A stretch of 53,618 bases of DNA from Nostoc sp. CCCryo 231-06 (GCA_023522315.1 JAHCSU010000455.1:1-53618); one strand, 5' to 3'. Numbered from the stretch's first letter, positions 16,134 through 26,564 are shown. Translations and numbers: made by a program. The notes: a model not told the origin generated them from the letters alone.

Positions 16134-16321
16134 AGAAGGTTAAGAACCAACGAAAAAATCAGGATTTCGCATTTGATTGTTTTTTAAGTGCCAAAGCGAT
16201 CGCTAATAACTGTATTTACCACAATCTTTATGGTATATAATTTATTTCACACTTTATTTGTCTTAATTTAGCATGAGATAAATTAAGACTAAAACCAGAG
16301 TTGCGCTACCAAAAAGATTTT
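16134..16321. other. Spacer without recognised gene
   Basis: The text is AT-rich with one gcgatcgc-type octamer. Nothing was recognised in it except a possible weak hairpin (TTAATTTAGCATGAGATAAATTAA) about 50 bp downstream of the aspartoacylase stop, which could act in termination. Confidence 0.3.
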
Positions 16322-17200
16322 TTAAACTACCTGTTGTTGCTTTTGACTTAGATACATGGCAATTCCTTTCTCGTAATAAGCTGCTTCATTAATAAAAATA
16401 GGATAAACAGTAGACGTTCCCTCATATAAAATATCTTTTCCTTCAAAACTCAGAAACATTGGATCACCTGGGTTCAGAGGCTCATAATCTCTAAACTGAA
16501 GCTGGGGATGAATCATAGCTTGAATTTCTTGGTGATTGCTTCTAGGATAATCGATAGTCTCAATGTATTGATAGAGTGTAAGCGTGCTATTTATTTGCGG
16601 AATATTACCTTGATTGCACCCTTCAAAATAGTCTAAGATTGCATAAATAAGCTGTTCTGTTTTCTGAAATAATTCGGCGTTTAAAATATTCTGAGCCACA
16701 GCACCAACTTCTATAACAAAACCCAATTCGCATAAAGAACGGAGAAAACCACCTTCTCTAGATTGTTGATTAACAAAAACTTTTACCATCGGATTGATAG
16801 AACTTAAATAAGCGCCTAACCGAAGTAAGAAAGGATGCATATCACAAAAAATCAGACTTAAGCCCATGTTGGCAGTTGTGCTGTGCAAATCAACAATTAC
16901 ATCTACAAAGGGTTGATTTTGCGGTTGTAATATCTGTTGAATTGCTTTCGCCCGCATATCTTCATAACTTGAAAGTTGGGGATTTTGTAAGCCTTGATTG
17001 GTGAAGCAACGATTTAAATCTTTGTCAATGTATCGTTTGCCTTCTTCGATAGCTTTGAGATTGCCGAGTAATGCCAGAGTTTCAAAACTTGCTCTGTTGA
17101 TTAAATTTGGATACTGCTGAAACCTTTTGACTAGATGTATTCCTGTTAACTCATTACCGTGGTTTCCTCCAACGATCGCAACTCGTTCAATCTGGCTCAT
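16322..17200 (-). CDS. Aspartoacylase family zinc carboxypeptidase-like hydrolase
   Basis: A 292-residue cytosolic enzyme of the AspA/succinylglutamate desuccinylase (M14-like) family, predicted to release acetate from N-acetyl-aspartate or a related acyl amino acid. Zinc ligands are visible: His14 and Glu17 in [10 protein letters not shown] and His106 in [10 protein letters not shown]. The substrate-binding DLNR is at 61-64. A conserved IEVGAVAQN lies near 180, where the catalytic glutamate is expected. Length agrees with cyanobacterial 'probable aspartoacylase' proteins. The gene stands alone, and the start ATG (17200) is backed by a GAGGTT stretch upstream. The true acyl substrate in cyanobacteria is not settled. 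Confidence 0.88.
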   Translation of the reverse strand: MSQIERVAIVGGNHGNELTGIHLVKRFQQYPNLINRASFETLALLGNLKAIEEGKRYIDKDLNRCFTNQGLQNPQLSSYEDMRAKAIQQILQPQNQPFVDVIVDLHSTTANMGLSLIFCDMHPFLLRLGAYLSSINPMVKVFVNQQSREGGFLRSLCELGFVIEVGAVAQNILNAELFQKTEQLIYAILDYFEGCNQGNIPQINSTLTLYQYIETIDYPRSNHQEIQAMIHPQLQFRDYEPLNPGDPMFLSFEGKDILYEGTSTVYPIFINEAAYYEKGIAMYLSQKQQQVV

Positions 17201-18690
<1,490 letters not shown>

Positions 18691-18761
18691 TGCCTGCGGC
18701 GGTAAACAACGCAGTCAGTTTAATCTCTGCTAGTGTACAAGTACTATTGGAAAAATATTTC

Positions 18762-19349
18762 ATGAATGTTGTGACACCGAAGCGATTTACGATCGCTGAA
18801 TACCATCGATTGATTGAACTCGGATTTCTGACAGAGGCCAATCATATTGAGTTAATTCGAGGGGAACTGATTCAAATGACCGCAAAGGGAACACCTCATA
18901 CAGTTTGTAGTTCTATCCTATGCCGTCAATTGGATCGGCTTTTAGGCGATCAAGCAGTCATCCGTGGACAAGATCCTATCACCCTTCCTAATCAGAGTGA
19001 GCCTGAGCCGGATGTTGTCATTGCACGAGGAAGAGATGAAGATTATCTTGCTCATCATCCGTATCCCGAAGATATTTTGTTAGTAATTGAAATTTCCGAT
19101 AAAACCATAGATTACGATCAAAGAACCAAGTTGTCTTTGTATGCAGAAGCTGGAATTTCTCATTACTGGATTGTGAATTTACCAGATAGTCAACTTGAGC
19201 GTCATAGCCAGCCATATAAAAATGCTCAAAATAAGTTTAGCTATCTCAGCAAGCAGATTTCTCTATCTAATCAGTCAGTGGCGATTCCTGAATTTCAAGA
19301 CGCATTATTGGATTTGAGTCGGTTGTTTCCAGGAGATGTTAGTGAATGA
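18762..19349 (+). CDS. Uma2-family (DUF820) PD-(D/E)XK nuclease-like protein
   Basis: A protein of about 195 residues from ATG 18762 (MNVVTPKRFTIAEYHRLIEL). The same frame is open back to 18687, but those residues are not family-like. Landmarks: FLTEANHIELIRGELIQMTAKG, QDPITLPNQSEPEPDVVIAR with the catalytic EPD, HPYPEDILLVIEISDKTID with the E-I/V-x-D/K strand, then YAEAGISHYWIVNLPDSQLE. Uma2 proteins occur in dozens of copies in filamentous cyanobacteria and their role is unsettled. A dead copy of another subfamily lies at 51629-51818. It follows the epimerase gene closely, probably by chance. Confidence 0.88.
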   Translation: MNVVTPKRFTIAEYHRLIELGFLTEANHIELIRGELIQMTAKGTPHTVCSSILCRQLDRLLGDQAVIRGQDPITLPNQSEPEPDVVIARGRDEDYLAHHPYPEDILLVIEISDKTIDYDQRTKLSLYAEAGISHYWIVNLPDSQLERHSQPYKNAQNKFSYLSKQISLSNQSVAIPEFQDALLDLSRLFPGDVSE

Positions 19350-19385
19350 TTTTGTAAGTGCGATCTGACTGGTTAATTGGTAGCT

Positions 19386-19721
19386 CTACTCCACACCATA
19401 CCCTGTATATTCTCTAGCATAGACTGGCTGCAAGCCCAATACAATATCTTGTTTTAGTACACCCATCGTTACTAATTCATCAGCAATTAACTTATCAGTT
19501 TGGTTGCGTTGAATCCAAATTTTATCGTTCTTAATGTCCAAATGCATCACGCAATTGTAAATACGGCGATGTTTATCCCATCCCAAATCAACAATTTGAT
19601 AATGGTCATATTCTGTATCAAAAATTAATTGCGTCTCGATTTCGTCATTTCTCGGTATGACATTATTGTATTCAGTCAAGAGTTTTTGAATACACTGACG
19701 ATAAAATGCTAGTTTATCCAT
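19386..19721 (-). CDS. xisI: XisI-family protein (fdxN element excision controlling factor type)
   Basis: A 111-residue protein matching the XisI family along its length: MDKLAFYRQCIQKLLTEYNN, then FDTEYDHYQIVDLGWDKHRR, NCVMHLDIKNDKIWIQRNQT and MGVLKQDIVLGLQPVYAREY. In Anabaena XisI with XisH controls excision of the fdxN element by XisF, but most xisH/xisI pairs in cyanobacteria lie far from any such element, and this one has no recombinase nearby. Its ATG overlaps the end of the xisH frame (aaATGgataaactag), the normal layout for the pair. Because the xisH partner is broken, this xisI is probably an orphan on the way to decay. Confidence 0.88.
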   Translation of the reverse strand: MDKLAFYRQCIQKLLTEYNNVIPRNDEIETQLIFDTEYDHYQIVDLGWDKHRRIYNCVMHLDIKNDKIWIQRNQTDKLIADELVTMGVLKQDIVLGLQPVYAREYTGYGVE

Positions 19722-20233
19722 TTAACTATCACCTCATCCACTGGATCGTATACAATCAACTTTATTTTGTATTGCCGCACTGATGCTTGGGGTAAATCAT
19801 GTTTGAAAAAGGATTCATAAGCGGCAATTGGCACTGCTAGGTATATAGCATTTCTCGTTTACATGAGGTACACCCGTAGGGGCACGGCAGTGCCGTGCCC
19901 TTACACTTCGCCATATAATGTTGTACCGCATGTGAATGAGAACCGCTATAATATACGTTCTCTTTCACTAGCTTCTAAAACTAAACGATAGTTCAAAAAC
20001 TGACCTAGCGCCAGATGAAAATCAAACAATGCTGAGTCACTTAAAAAACTTTTAATTTCAACCGCAATCTTTTATCCTGCTTTTTCAGCCGCTAAAAGTC
20101 TTTCTGCACCTAAATCTATTCTAACTTCATCCTGTTTGCCAAACTCAATTCTTAATGGGTCATGTGTAATTATCCACTGCTCTTTATGAAGACACTTCTT
20201 GACTGCTTCATGGAATAAGTCTTTAGCTGACAT
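19709..20233 (-). pseudogene. xisH: xisH, inactivated by a nonsense codon and a MITE insertion
   Basis: From ATG 20233 the minus strand reads MSAKDLFHEAVKKCLHKEQW, then RIEFGKQDEVRIDLGAERLL and AAEKAG, followed by an in-frame TAA where the family has Gln (KIAVEIKSF continues in the same frame). It goes on with LFDFHLALGQFLNYRLVLEA to ERERIL. A 103-bp miniature element then interrupts the frame, after which YLAVPIAAYESFFKHDLPQA and EVIVKWIN complete the protein. Without the element and with CAA for TAA a normal XisH of about 138 residues would result. There are thus two independent lesions. Confidence 0.85.
19846..19948. mobile_element. 103-bp MITE with about 26-bp terminal inverted repeats inserted in xisH
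   Basis: The left end AGCATTTCTCGTTTACATGA and the reverse complement of the right end AGCGGTTCTCATTCACATGC match at most positions and continue with GGTACA. A TA pair flanks both sides, fitting a TA target duplication (IS630/Tc1-mariner style). The centre is a palindrome, GGGCACGGCAGTGCCGTGCCC less the outer bases. Removing the element with one TA restores the xisH frame. Confidence 0.75.
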
Positions 20234-20449
20234 TTTTGTTCACACACTTTTTTACCTAATTTTAAATCAGCGTAGTAGCGCATCTAAACTAATTACCCAG
20301 AATTTTAATCTAAGCGTGCTAGTAGATAGTAGGTCGAATTTCGGAAAAATCCTCTCCCTAATGCTTGTTGCTGGCTTAAGTAATCTTACAATGGGGTAGG
20401 AGCAAGGAAGAAAGCTATAAAAGCGATAAAGCTTTGGAGTCACTAGCAA
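20234..20449. other. Intergenic region upstream of the kinase gene
   Basis: This is the shared upstream region of the divergent xisH remnant and kinase gene. No gene was recognised, and a 66-codon plus-strand frame (20199-20399) overlaps xisH antisense and is not credible. Confidence 0.4.
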
Positions 20450-21859
20450 ATGACAAGTCAAGAATCAGCAGATTCTAACCAAGAGATCCTATTGGAACGG
20501 TATGAAGTGCAACAGGAACTAGGCAAAAAAGCCGGACGGCGAACGTTCCTAGCTCGTGACTTACAAACTCAAGAATTAGTAGTAGTCAAAATACTGTCCT
20601 TTGGTAATGAATTTGAATGGAATGACCTCAAGCTGTTTGAGCGAGAAGCTGAAACTCTCAAAGCACTCTCCCACCCAGCCATTCCCAGCTACCTTGACTA
20701 CTTTGAGCTAGATTCACCTAATAGCAGGAGATTTGCACTTGTACAAAGTTATATCCCAGCCAAGTCTCTAGAAGCACAACTTGAAGCAGGACGTAGCTTC
20801 AGTGAACAAGAAGTTAAAGAACTGGCAAAAGCCATTCTAGAAATTCTCAAATATTTGCATGGCCGTCAACCGCCCGTGATTCACCGTGATATCAAACCCA
20901 GTAATATTTTATTAACAAATCGCTCTGGTAATAGTGTGGGTGAAGTGTACCTAGTAGATTTTGGCTCAGTACAAACCATCGCCAGAAGAAGTAGCACTAT
21001 GACAGTTGTAGGAACTTACGGCTATATGCCACCAGAGCAATTTAATGGCAGGGCTACTCCAGCTTCAGACCTTTACAGTTTGGGCGCAACTTTAATTTAC
21101 TTAGTTACAGGTCAGCATCCAGGCGATTTACCCCAAATAGACCTACAAATTGAATTTGAACAAGTAGCCAATATTAGCTCTGGTTTTAGGATTTGGTTGA
21201 GGCAGATGACAGAACCTATTGCCAGTAAACGCTTGACTTCTGCTGAAGATGCATTGCAAGCCTTAGAACAACCTGGAAATGCAACTCAGACCCAGAGAAA
21301 GGCGACTATTTCAACGGTTTCAACGGTGGAGAAACCTCCTGGTAGCAAAGTAGTTTTGAATAAGAATGTTAATTTCATAGAAATTATTATTCCAGCTATA
21401 AGCTCATGGAAAAACTTGATTCTAGCTTCTTTATGCTATTCATTTTTGGTGCTGCTTTACCTATTTATGCCACTTTTTCTAATAGCTTGGATTTCCCATT
21501 TAGATTCATTTACAATTTTTCTGTTAGCTTTAGTTCTTTTAGCTACTATTTTGTATAATATTTTGCCAGCTTTATTTGGGGAAATGCGATTGCGTATCAC
21601 TAGACAACAGATTTCACGAACATTTAATCTTTTTGGGATTGAGCTTTATAGTCGACTTCCCAGCCTAAAGCAAAATATTAGTCAACTGGAACGCACAGAA
21701 TTTGGGATTGATAATCGTTGCCTAATAATCTGGGCAGGAAGGAGAAATTATAAAATTTATAGCAGTTATTTGGCTAGTTTTTCTGTTACTACTTCAGAAC
21801 TTAATTGGCTAACTCATGAACTTAGCGATTGGCTTGGCTTACCAATTACTAAAGAGTAA
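20450..21859 (+). CDS. Ser/Thr protein kinase with C-terminal membrane segments
   Basis: A 469-residue Hanks-type kinase. The kinase domain covers about 15-285: a degenerate glycine loop LGKKAGRRTFLARD (common among cyanobacterial kinases), catalytic Lys47 in VVVKIL, the catalytic loop HRDIKPSN at 145-152, DFG at 170-172, and GTYGYMPPEQF at the activation-loop end. A linker of about 35 residues leads to two hydrophobic segments (about 322-345 and 350-375) and a C-terminal 90-residue domain (MRLRITRQQISRTFNLFGIE) that resembles a PH-like membrane-associated fold. It would sit in the membrane with the kinase in the cytosol. No sensor repeats (WD40, TPR) are present. Substrates are unknown. It converges on the minus-strand ATPase gene with only 48 bp between stops. 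Confidence 0.9.
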   Translation: MTSQESADSNQEILLERYEVQQELGKKAGRRTFLARDLQTQELVVVKILSFGNEFEWNDLKLFEREAETLKALSHPAIPSYLDYFELDSPNSRRFALVQSYIPAKSLEAQLEAGRSFSEQEVKELAKAILEILKYLHGRQPPVIHRDIKPSNILLTNRSGNSVGEVYLVDFGSVQTIARRSSTMTVVGTYGYMPPEQFNGRATPASDLYSLGATLIYLVTGQHPGDLPQIDLQIEFEQVANISSGFRIWLRQMTEPIASKRLTSAEDALQALEQPGNATQTQRKATISTVSTVEKPPGSKVVLNKNVNFIEIIIPAISSWKNLILASLCYSFLVLLYLFMPLFLIAWISHLDSFTIFLLALVLLATILYNILPALFGEMRLRITRQQISRTFNLFGIELYSRLPSLKQNISQLERTEFGIDNRCLIIWAGRRNYKIYSSYLASFSVTTSELNWLTHELSDWLGLPITKE

Positions 21860-21907
21860 ATTTCGTCAGGTGCGTTACACTTTGTTGACATACTGATTTC
21901 ACATTAA

Positions 21908-23236
21908 TTACAAACTAAATTGTGCTGCATTATCTTCATCCACATTTGCATCCTTACCCATAGCAGTAGGTTTAAATCTAGAACCATGAATTAATTCAGC
22001 AAACGCAATTCCTGGATTTTGGTGAAGAATATTCAGCACACTCATAAAATCTCGCACAATTTCCCCTGGTGTCAGTAATGCTTCTGCACCCAAGCGATTA
22101 ATAATTTCTTGCACAAACTCCTTCAACTCACGATTTGTCAAAGTCTGCTCATAGGCAAAATTTAGTGCATGAATCTCAGCTAAACGTTGCAAAAGCGTCA
22201 ATATTTCTGCTTCACTCAACGGATTTAGCCGAATCACTGGGCCTAAATGTTCTTGAACATTAGCTTGTGCAACAAAACGGCTTTCTTTTGTGCGTCTTTG
22301 CCAAGCTTGGTCTGCAAAAAGTCCGCGTTTGGGATCTTCTAAAAATTTAGTTGTTCCACCAACAACAATGCCAAGATTTTCTGCTTTACACTGCATGGTG
22401 TCGTTAAACATTGCGAGGAGTCGATTATAATTCTTTTCCCGCGTGACTGTAGTAGATATTTGATATAAATGTACAGCTTCATCAAGTATAATTAACAGTC
22501 CTTTATAACCAATCTCAGCTACAAATTTAGCAAACAGTTTTATATAGTCATACCAACTATCATCATCAATAATTACCCGCACTCCTAAAGCTGCTTTCGC
22601 TTCAACTTTAGTAGTAAATTCTCCACGCAACCAGCGCATTGCCGCATTTTTTAAATTATCATCATCCAATCGGTAGCCACGCCAATAAGCGATAATCACG
22701 CTACCAAAATCAAAACCGTGAACTAAGCCTTCAATATACTGAACTACTTCCCTAATTTTCGATTCAACTTGGTCATCAAAACCATCGTCATTCGGACGCA
22801 GTTCAGTTTCTTTAACCACTTCTTGTTGAATTTTATTAATCCATCCTTCTAAAATCGAGACTAAAGCACCACCATCAGGACGAGTTTTTGTAGCTAGGTG
22901 GCTCATTAATTCTCGATAAGTCGCTACACCTTCATTGTTGCTTCCAGCTAATCGGCGTTCAGGCGATAAATCAGCATCAGCTACTACAAAACCTTGCTCC
23001 ATAGCCCGGTTGCGAATTAGTTGCAATAAAAAACTTTTACCAGAACCGTAGTTACCAATTATGAACCGAAATGCTGCTACACCTTCTGCAATATCATCGA
23101 GATTTTGTAATAGGCTTTTTAGTTCTTTTTCTCGCCCTACTGCTATATATTCAACTCCCACTCTTGGTACTACTCCTGCACCAAGAGAATTGATTAAAGC
23201 AGTGGAGATTTTTTTCGAGATTTTGAGCTTTGCCAT
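21908..23236 (-). CDS. P-loop ATPase of the DUF2791 (BREX BrxD-like) type
   Basis: A 442-residue cytosolic ATPase. Walker A is GNYGSGKS at 61-68 and Walker B LLIILDEAVHLY has the acidic pair at 252-253. The C-terminal part has LTPGEIVRDFMSVLNIL and GSRFKP, which fit the DUF2791 family ('BREX system ATP-binding' proteins). AAKF- or helicase-type motifs are absent. DUF2791 ATPases are known from BREX-type phage-defence islands and from clusters with TerB-domain proteins. The upstream neighbour on the same strand (92 bp gap) encodes a coiled-coil membrane protein with a TerB-C-like end, so the two probably work together. No methyltransferase, PglZ phosphatase or BrxC-size ATPase is nearby, so this is not a BREX locus. 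It has an ATG start and ends QFSL. Confidence 0.8.
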   Translation of the reverse strand: MAKLKISKKISTALINSLGAGVVPRVGVEYIAVGREKELKSLLQNLDDIAEGVAAFRFIIGNYGSGKSFLLQLIRNRAMEQGFVVADADLSPERRLAGSNNEGVATYRELMSHLATKTRPDGGALVSILEGWINKIQQEVVKETELRPNDDGFDDQVESKIREVVQYIEGLVHGFDFGSVIIAYWRGYRLDDDNLKNAAMRWLRGEFTTKVEAKAALGVRVIIDDDSWYDYIKLFAKFVAEIGYKGLLIILDEAVHLYQISTTVTREKNYNRLLAMFNDTMQCKAENLGIVVGGTTKFLEDPKRGLFADQAWQRRTKESRFVAQANVQEHLGPVIRLNPLSEAEILTLLQRLAEIHALNFAYEQTLTNRELKEFVQEIINRLGAEALLTPGEIVRDFMSVLNILHQNPGIAFAELIHGSRFKPTAMGKDANVDEDNAAQFSL

Positions 23237-23328
23237 GTATTAAACTTTACTTTATTTTTAATGCAAAAGCACGCAATAAGTAGGTAAGATATTCACCTTA
23301 CTACTAATCTGACGACGGCAATAATAAT

Positions 23329-24669
23329 TTAATTTGAGGAGGCATGTCTAGCCATCAGGTCTTCATACATTGCAATCATTTTTTTGACATCATTCATATA
23401 TTCAGGGTAAACTTCTGGACTTTCCGAATTTGAATCAATGATTAATTCACCAATAGTATCATTTGCTCGTTCATTTATAGAATCGATTAATAGATTTGGC
23501 ATAGTAATGTTTGCTTCGGCAATTTTTTTAATAGCAGCATTAGGATTATCTTGTTCAACTATAGCTTTTAATACTTGTAGTTCGTATACATGAAGATTTT
23601 CTAAAAAATTAGTCCATTCTTCCGGTAAATTATCTGATGTATCAGCTTTCGAAGTTTTAATGATTGCTGTCGTTTCCATTATCTCAGAAAAAGGAAACAA
23701 TTCATTATCATCTTCATTGGAATTATCAGACAAATGTTCTGGATTGAATGTTTCTATTTGTTGAAGTAATTCCCATACTTGATTTTGTAATGAATCTCGT
23801 TCTTCTTGCAATAATGAAATTTGCCCTTGCAACTGCTGTAATTCGGATTTTTGTTCTGCTAGTTGGGTTTGTGAAGAATTCAGGATAGCTTGGATATTTT
23901 CTCTTTCGGCTTTTACCGCTACCAGTAATTGATTTTTTTGGGTTGTCTCAACTTCTAGCTCTTGAATTGCAATTCGCAGTTCGTATAATTTTTCTTCTAA
24001 TTGGGGTTTGAGTCTGCCTAAAAGAGTTAAATTGCTTTCAATTTCTTGTTTTTCTTGCTGGAGTTCGGAAATTTGACTTTGCAAATGAGTGATTTCACTA
24101 CGAGATACATTACAATTCGACTCTAGTCGGCGCTTCTCTGCTGTGAGAACAGAAAAGGCATTATTCAATTCTGTTAGATTTTTCTGCAAGTTATTAGTTT
24201 CAGTTTGCAGCGTATTGATTTCGGTTTCTAACTGCTTTTTCTGTCCGGCAAATGTTCTTAATTCTCTATGTAAACTATCCCTTTGGTTACGGCTTTCTGT
24301 TACTTGATTTTGCAGTTGTTGTGACTCTGCATATAATAAATTATGATGTTCTTCGATTTGATTGATTTCTCTGACAACACGGGCCTTTAAACCCTCCATT
24401 TCTTTAATTCGCTTGCGGATAGAACCTAAAATAAACATTTCATAATTTCTGCGTCGCTTATCTACGAATAATGCTGCTGCATAGATAGTAACGGCAGTAA
24501 TTAGACCTGTGAGAAAGGCTTTATTAAAATCCCAGTTTGGGACGAGGCTAAGACCAAAACTCACACTAAAGGCAACTATCCCTAGTATAAATCGATTGCT
24601 GATCATTACTGATTGCATATTGCTGGTTTTTAGCGTAATTAAATTATCAAAAAAAGTAGCTCTCATCAT
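23329..24669 (-). CDS. Membrane-anchored coiled-coil protein with TerB-C-like C-terminus
   Basis: A 446-residue protein. Two hydrophobic stretches near the N-terminus (FILGIVAFSVSFGLSLVP and FLTGLITAVTIYAAALFV) make a hairpin anchor. Residues about 80-310 are an unbroken heptad-rich coiled coil (Leu/Gln/Glu-rich). An acidic linker (SDNSNEDDNELFPFSE) follows. The last 97 residues (from EEWTNFLENLHVYELQVLKA, through LIDSINERANDTIGELIID to VYPEYMNDVKKMI) resemble the TerB-C domain ('...IN..A.D..GE.LI...V.PE'). The start is uncertain: Met18 or Met22, just before the first membrane segment, would fit better than the first Met. Its place next to a DUF2791 ATPase agrees with known TerB/ATPase gene pairs. 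Function is unknown; a membrane-tethered stress or defence scaffold is inference. Confidence 0.7.
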   Translation of the reverse strand: MMRATFFDNLITLKTSNMQSVMISNRFILGIVAFSVSFGLSLVPNWDFNKAFLTGLITAVTIYAAALFVDKRRRNYEMFILGSIRKRIKEMEGLKARVVREINQIEEHHNLLYAESQQLQNQVTESRNQRDSLHRELRTFAGQKKQLETEINTLQTETNNLQKNLTELNNAFSVLTAEKRRLESNCNVSRSEITHLQSQISELQQEKQEIESNLTLLGRLKPQLEEKLYELRIAIQELEVETTQKNQLLVAVKAERENIQAILNSSQTQLAEQKSELQQLQGQISLLQEERDSLQNQVWELLQQIETFNPEHLSDNSNEDDNELFPFSEIMETTAIIKTSKADTSDNLPEEWTNFLENLHVYELQVLKAIVEQDNPNAAIKKIAEANITMPNLLIDSINERANDTIGELIIDSNSESPEVYPEYMNDVKKMIAMYEDLMARHASSN

Positions 24670-24775
24670 AATTCGTAATTCGTAATAACGCTCTCTTACG
24701 AGACGCTGCGCGTAGCTTGCTTCCCTGTAAGGGTACGAGGACTCGCTAACGCTACGCTAACGTAATTCGTAATTA
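24670..24775. repeat. Dispersed repeats between the coiled-coil and ATPase genes
   Basis: 'attcgtaatt' copies flank GAGACGCTGCGCGTAGCTTG followed by CTTCCCTGTAAGGGTACGAGG, whose reverse complement resembles the 'ggggaagcaagctac(a/g)cgtagcgtc' units at 40211-40245 and 40301-40343. This separates the two genes by 132 bp and could hold a weak promoter. Confidence 0.6.
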
Positions 24776-24801
24776 AAAAACACATAGGAAAATACTTAAT
24801 G

Positions 24802-26154
24802 CTAGGTGTTGGATATATTCTTATTTGTACCAAAAATTGTTAAATCTGCTTTTAAAAAATCAACAAACTGCCGTGCTGTGCGTCCAGAACGACCATTGTG
24901 GCGAGTTGCCCATTGTAAAGCTTGAAATTCCAAATCTTCTTGGGTAATATTAATTTCAGATTGTGCAGCTAGGTGCTGTACAATCTTTAAATAAGTTTTT
25001 TGATTGGCTGGCTCAAAGGTCAAGGTTAAACCAAAGCGATCGCTAAACGAAAGCTTCTCCTGCATCGTATCCCAAGCATGGATTTCATCGTTATCTTTGG
25101 GGGTAGGTCTATCCACAAAAAACTCCCGAATTAGGTGGCGGCGATTGGAAGTAGCATACACAACTACATTTTGCGATCGCGCGGTTAAATTACCTTCTAA
25201 AACTACCTTGAGCGCTTTAAAGGCATCATCATCTTCTTCAAAGGAAAGATCATCGACAAAGATGATAAATTTTTGTGACACTCCTCGTAAATGTTCCACA
25301 ATTTTCGGTAAGTCTTTTAAATCAGATTTTGCCACTTCCAACAAGCGGAGGCTGCGATTACTATATTCATTCAACAAAGATTTCACCAAAGAAGATTTGC
25401 CAGAACCCCGACTACCGTAAAGTAATACATGCAGTGCCATCTCTCCTGATAATAAAAACTCTGTATTTTTCAGCAAAGCATCTTTTTGAGACTCATAACC
25501 TACAAGCGCACTCAGCTTAATTGGATCAGAATACCGAATACCGATAAACTGCCCAGCTTGCCAACGTAAAGCGCGATATTCTGCAAATAAACCAGAGCCA
25601 CATTGCCGATAATAAGCCCCTAACTCTTCTACAGCATCACCCCAATTATCTAACTCTTGTAGATATGTAGCGAACTTTGTCTCTCCTCCTAACAATTCTT
25701 GCTCTTTATACCACACTACTGGCGAAATCGGCATGTGAGCTACGCCTTGTATCCACTCACTTAAAGAAGCGCTGCTACATTCATAGAGACTTTGCAATAT
25801 TTGTAAATCATGCCGAACTGCTGCTAGTAAAGCTGGGGGAAAATCCTCAAATTCTTGCACTTGAGCCAGCTTTGTAAAAGGATTATCACAAAAGAGAAGT
25901 TGAGTAATTAAATAGTCTTCCCAATTTTGATTTTTCGCAGCCAAAGCGTGGAAGTAACTACCGTAGGCTTGCAGACAACCCCGTGCATCGGCATCAGTGT
26001 AACGTATAGCTTGCAACAGTTCCAGAAATGCCATCCCCACTTCGCCTTGCAGAACAGACTGGTACAGTAAAAGTGAGGCTGCTTGGCGCTGGAGATATTC
26101 AACCTTTGTATATGAGGAAGTACTTGCTATTGGCATCGCTCGATTATCCATCAA
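24802..26154 (-). CDS. AAA-type P-loop ATPase with DUF815-like domain
   Basis: A 450-residue protein. The N-terminal ~200 residues are a helical region without recognised motifs. The C-terminal half is a DUF815 ATPase: LVGYESQKDALLKNTEFLLS, Walker A GSRGSGKS at 247-254, Walker B FIIFVDDLSFEEDDD with the acids at 301-302, sensor-like VVVYATSNRRHLIREFF near 330, and the closing NGRSGRTARQFVDFLKADL. DUF815 ATPases are widespread in bacteria and their role is unknown. It has the same orientation as the two genes downstream (TerB-C-like protein and DUF2791 ATPase), so it may belong with them. However, the family is also common as a lone core gene in cyanobacteria, so the link is weak. The start may be Met7. 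Confidence 0.82.
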   Translation of the reverse strand: MMDNRAMPIASTSSYTKVEYLQRQAASLLLYQSVLQGEVGMAFLELLQAIRYTDADARGCLQAYGSYFHALAAKNQNWEDYLITQLLFCDNPFTKLAQVQEFEDFPPALLAAVRHDLQILQSLYECSSASLSEWIQGVAHMPISPVVWYKEQELLGGETKFATYLQELDNWGDAVEELGAYYRQCGSGLFAEYRALRWQAGQFIGIRYSDPIKLSALVGYESQKDALLKNTEFLLSGEMALHVLLYGSRGSGKSSLVKSLLNEYSNRSLRLLEVAKSDLKDLPKIVEHLRGVSQKFIIFVDDLSFEEDDDAFKALKVVLEGNLTARSQNVVVYATSNRRHLIREFFVDRPTPKDNDEIHAWDTMQEKLSFSDRFGLTLTFEPANQKTYLKIVQHLAAQSEINITQEDLEFQALQWATRHNGRSGRTARQFVDFLKADLTIFGTNKNISNT

Positions 26155-26238
26155 TAAACTGTGTGGTATAGCTAAATAGCTATGGTAAATTGTCTGCTGA
26201 CACTGGCAGTAAAGTCAAAGTCTACATAGGTTTTAACA

Positions 26239-26544
26239 ATGAATTTAAGTATAATTGCTGCTTTTGCCTACGGCATATTAGCGATCGTTGGTGGCGTTAT
26301 TGGCTACATTCAGGCTAGAAGTAAGGTTTCACTCTTAAGTGGTAGCATTAGCGGTTTATTACTAATATTTGCGGCTTACTTTCAACTCCAGGGGCAAAGC
26401 TGGGGTTCGATTTTAGCAGTGATAGTTACTGGTGTTTTAGTAGTCGTCTTTGCAGTTAGACTGGCTAAAACACGCAAGTTTATGCCGGCGGGATTAATGA
26501 CGATTTTGGGTGTGCTGGCTTTGGGGGTGATGGTGAGGAATTGA
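26239..26544 (+). CDS. TMEM14-family small membrane protein
   Basis: A 101-residue, almost wholly hydrophobic protein with four predicted membrane segments and the family landmarks GGVIGYIQARSKVSLLSGSI, RLAKTRKFMPAGLMTILGVL and a Gly-rich first helix. TMEM14 relatives in plants (FAX proteins) export fatty acids from chloroplasts and in animals act in haem precursor transport. The cyanobacterial members have been linked to fatty-acid handling but that is not shown here. It is divergent from the DUF815 ATPase gene with an 84-bp shared promoter gap. Confidence 0.85.
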   Translation: MNLSIIAAFAYGILAIVGGVIGYIQARSKVSLLSGSISGLLLIFAAYFQLQGQSWGSILAVIVTGVLVVVFAVRLAKTRKFMPAGLMTILGVLALGVMVRN

Positions 26545-26564
26545 GGGGTGAAATTTAAACGCAG

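Noticed and set aside
19386-20233. Active fdxN-type excision element border
   Set aside because: No xisF-like recombinase or element border is present; xisH/xisI genes often occur apart from any such element, and xisH is broken.
21908-23236. BREX locus
   Set aside because: Only a DUF2791-type ATPase is present; the methyltransferase, PglZ, BrxC and BrxA/B genes are absent.
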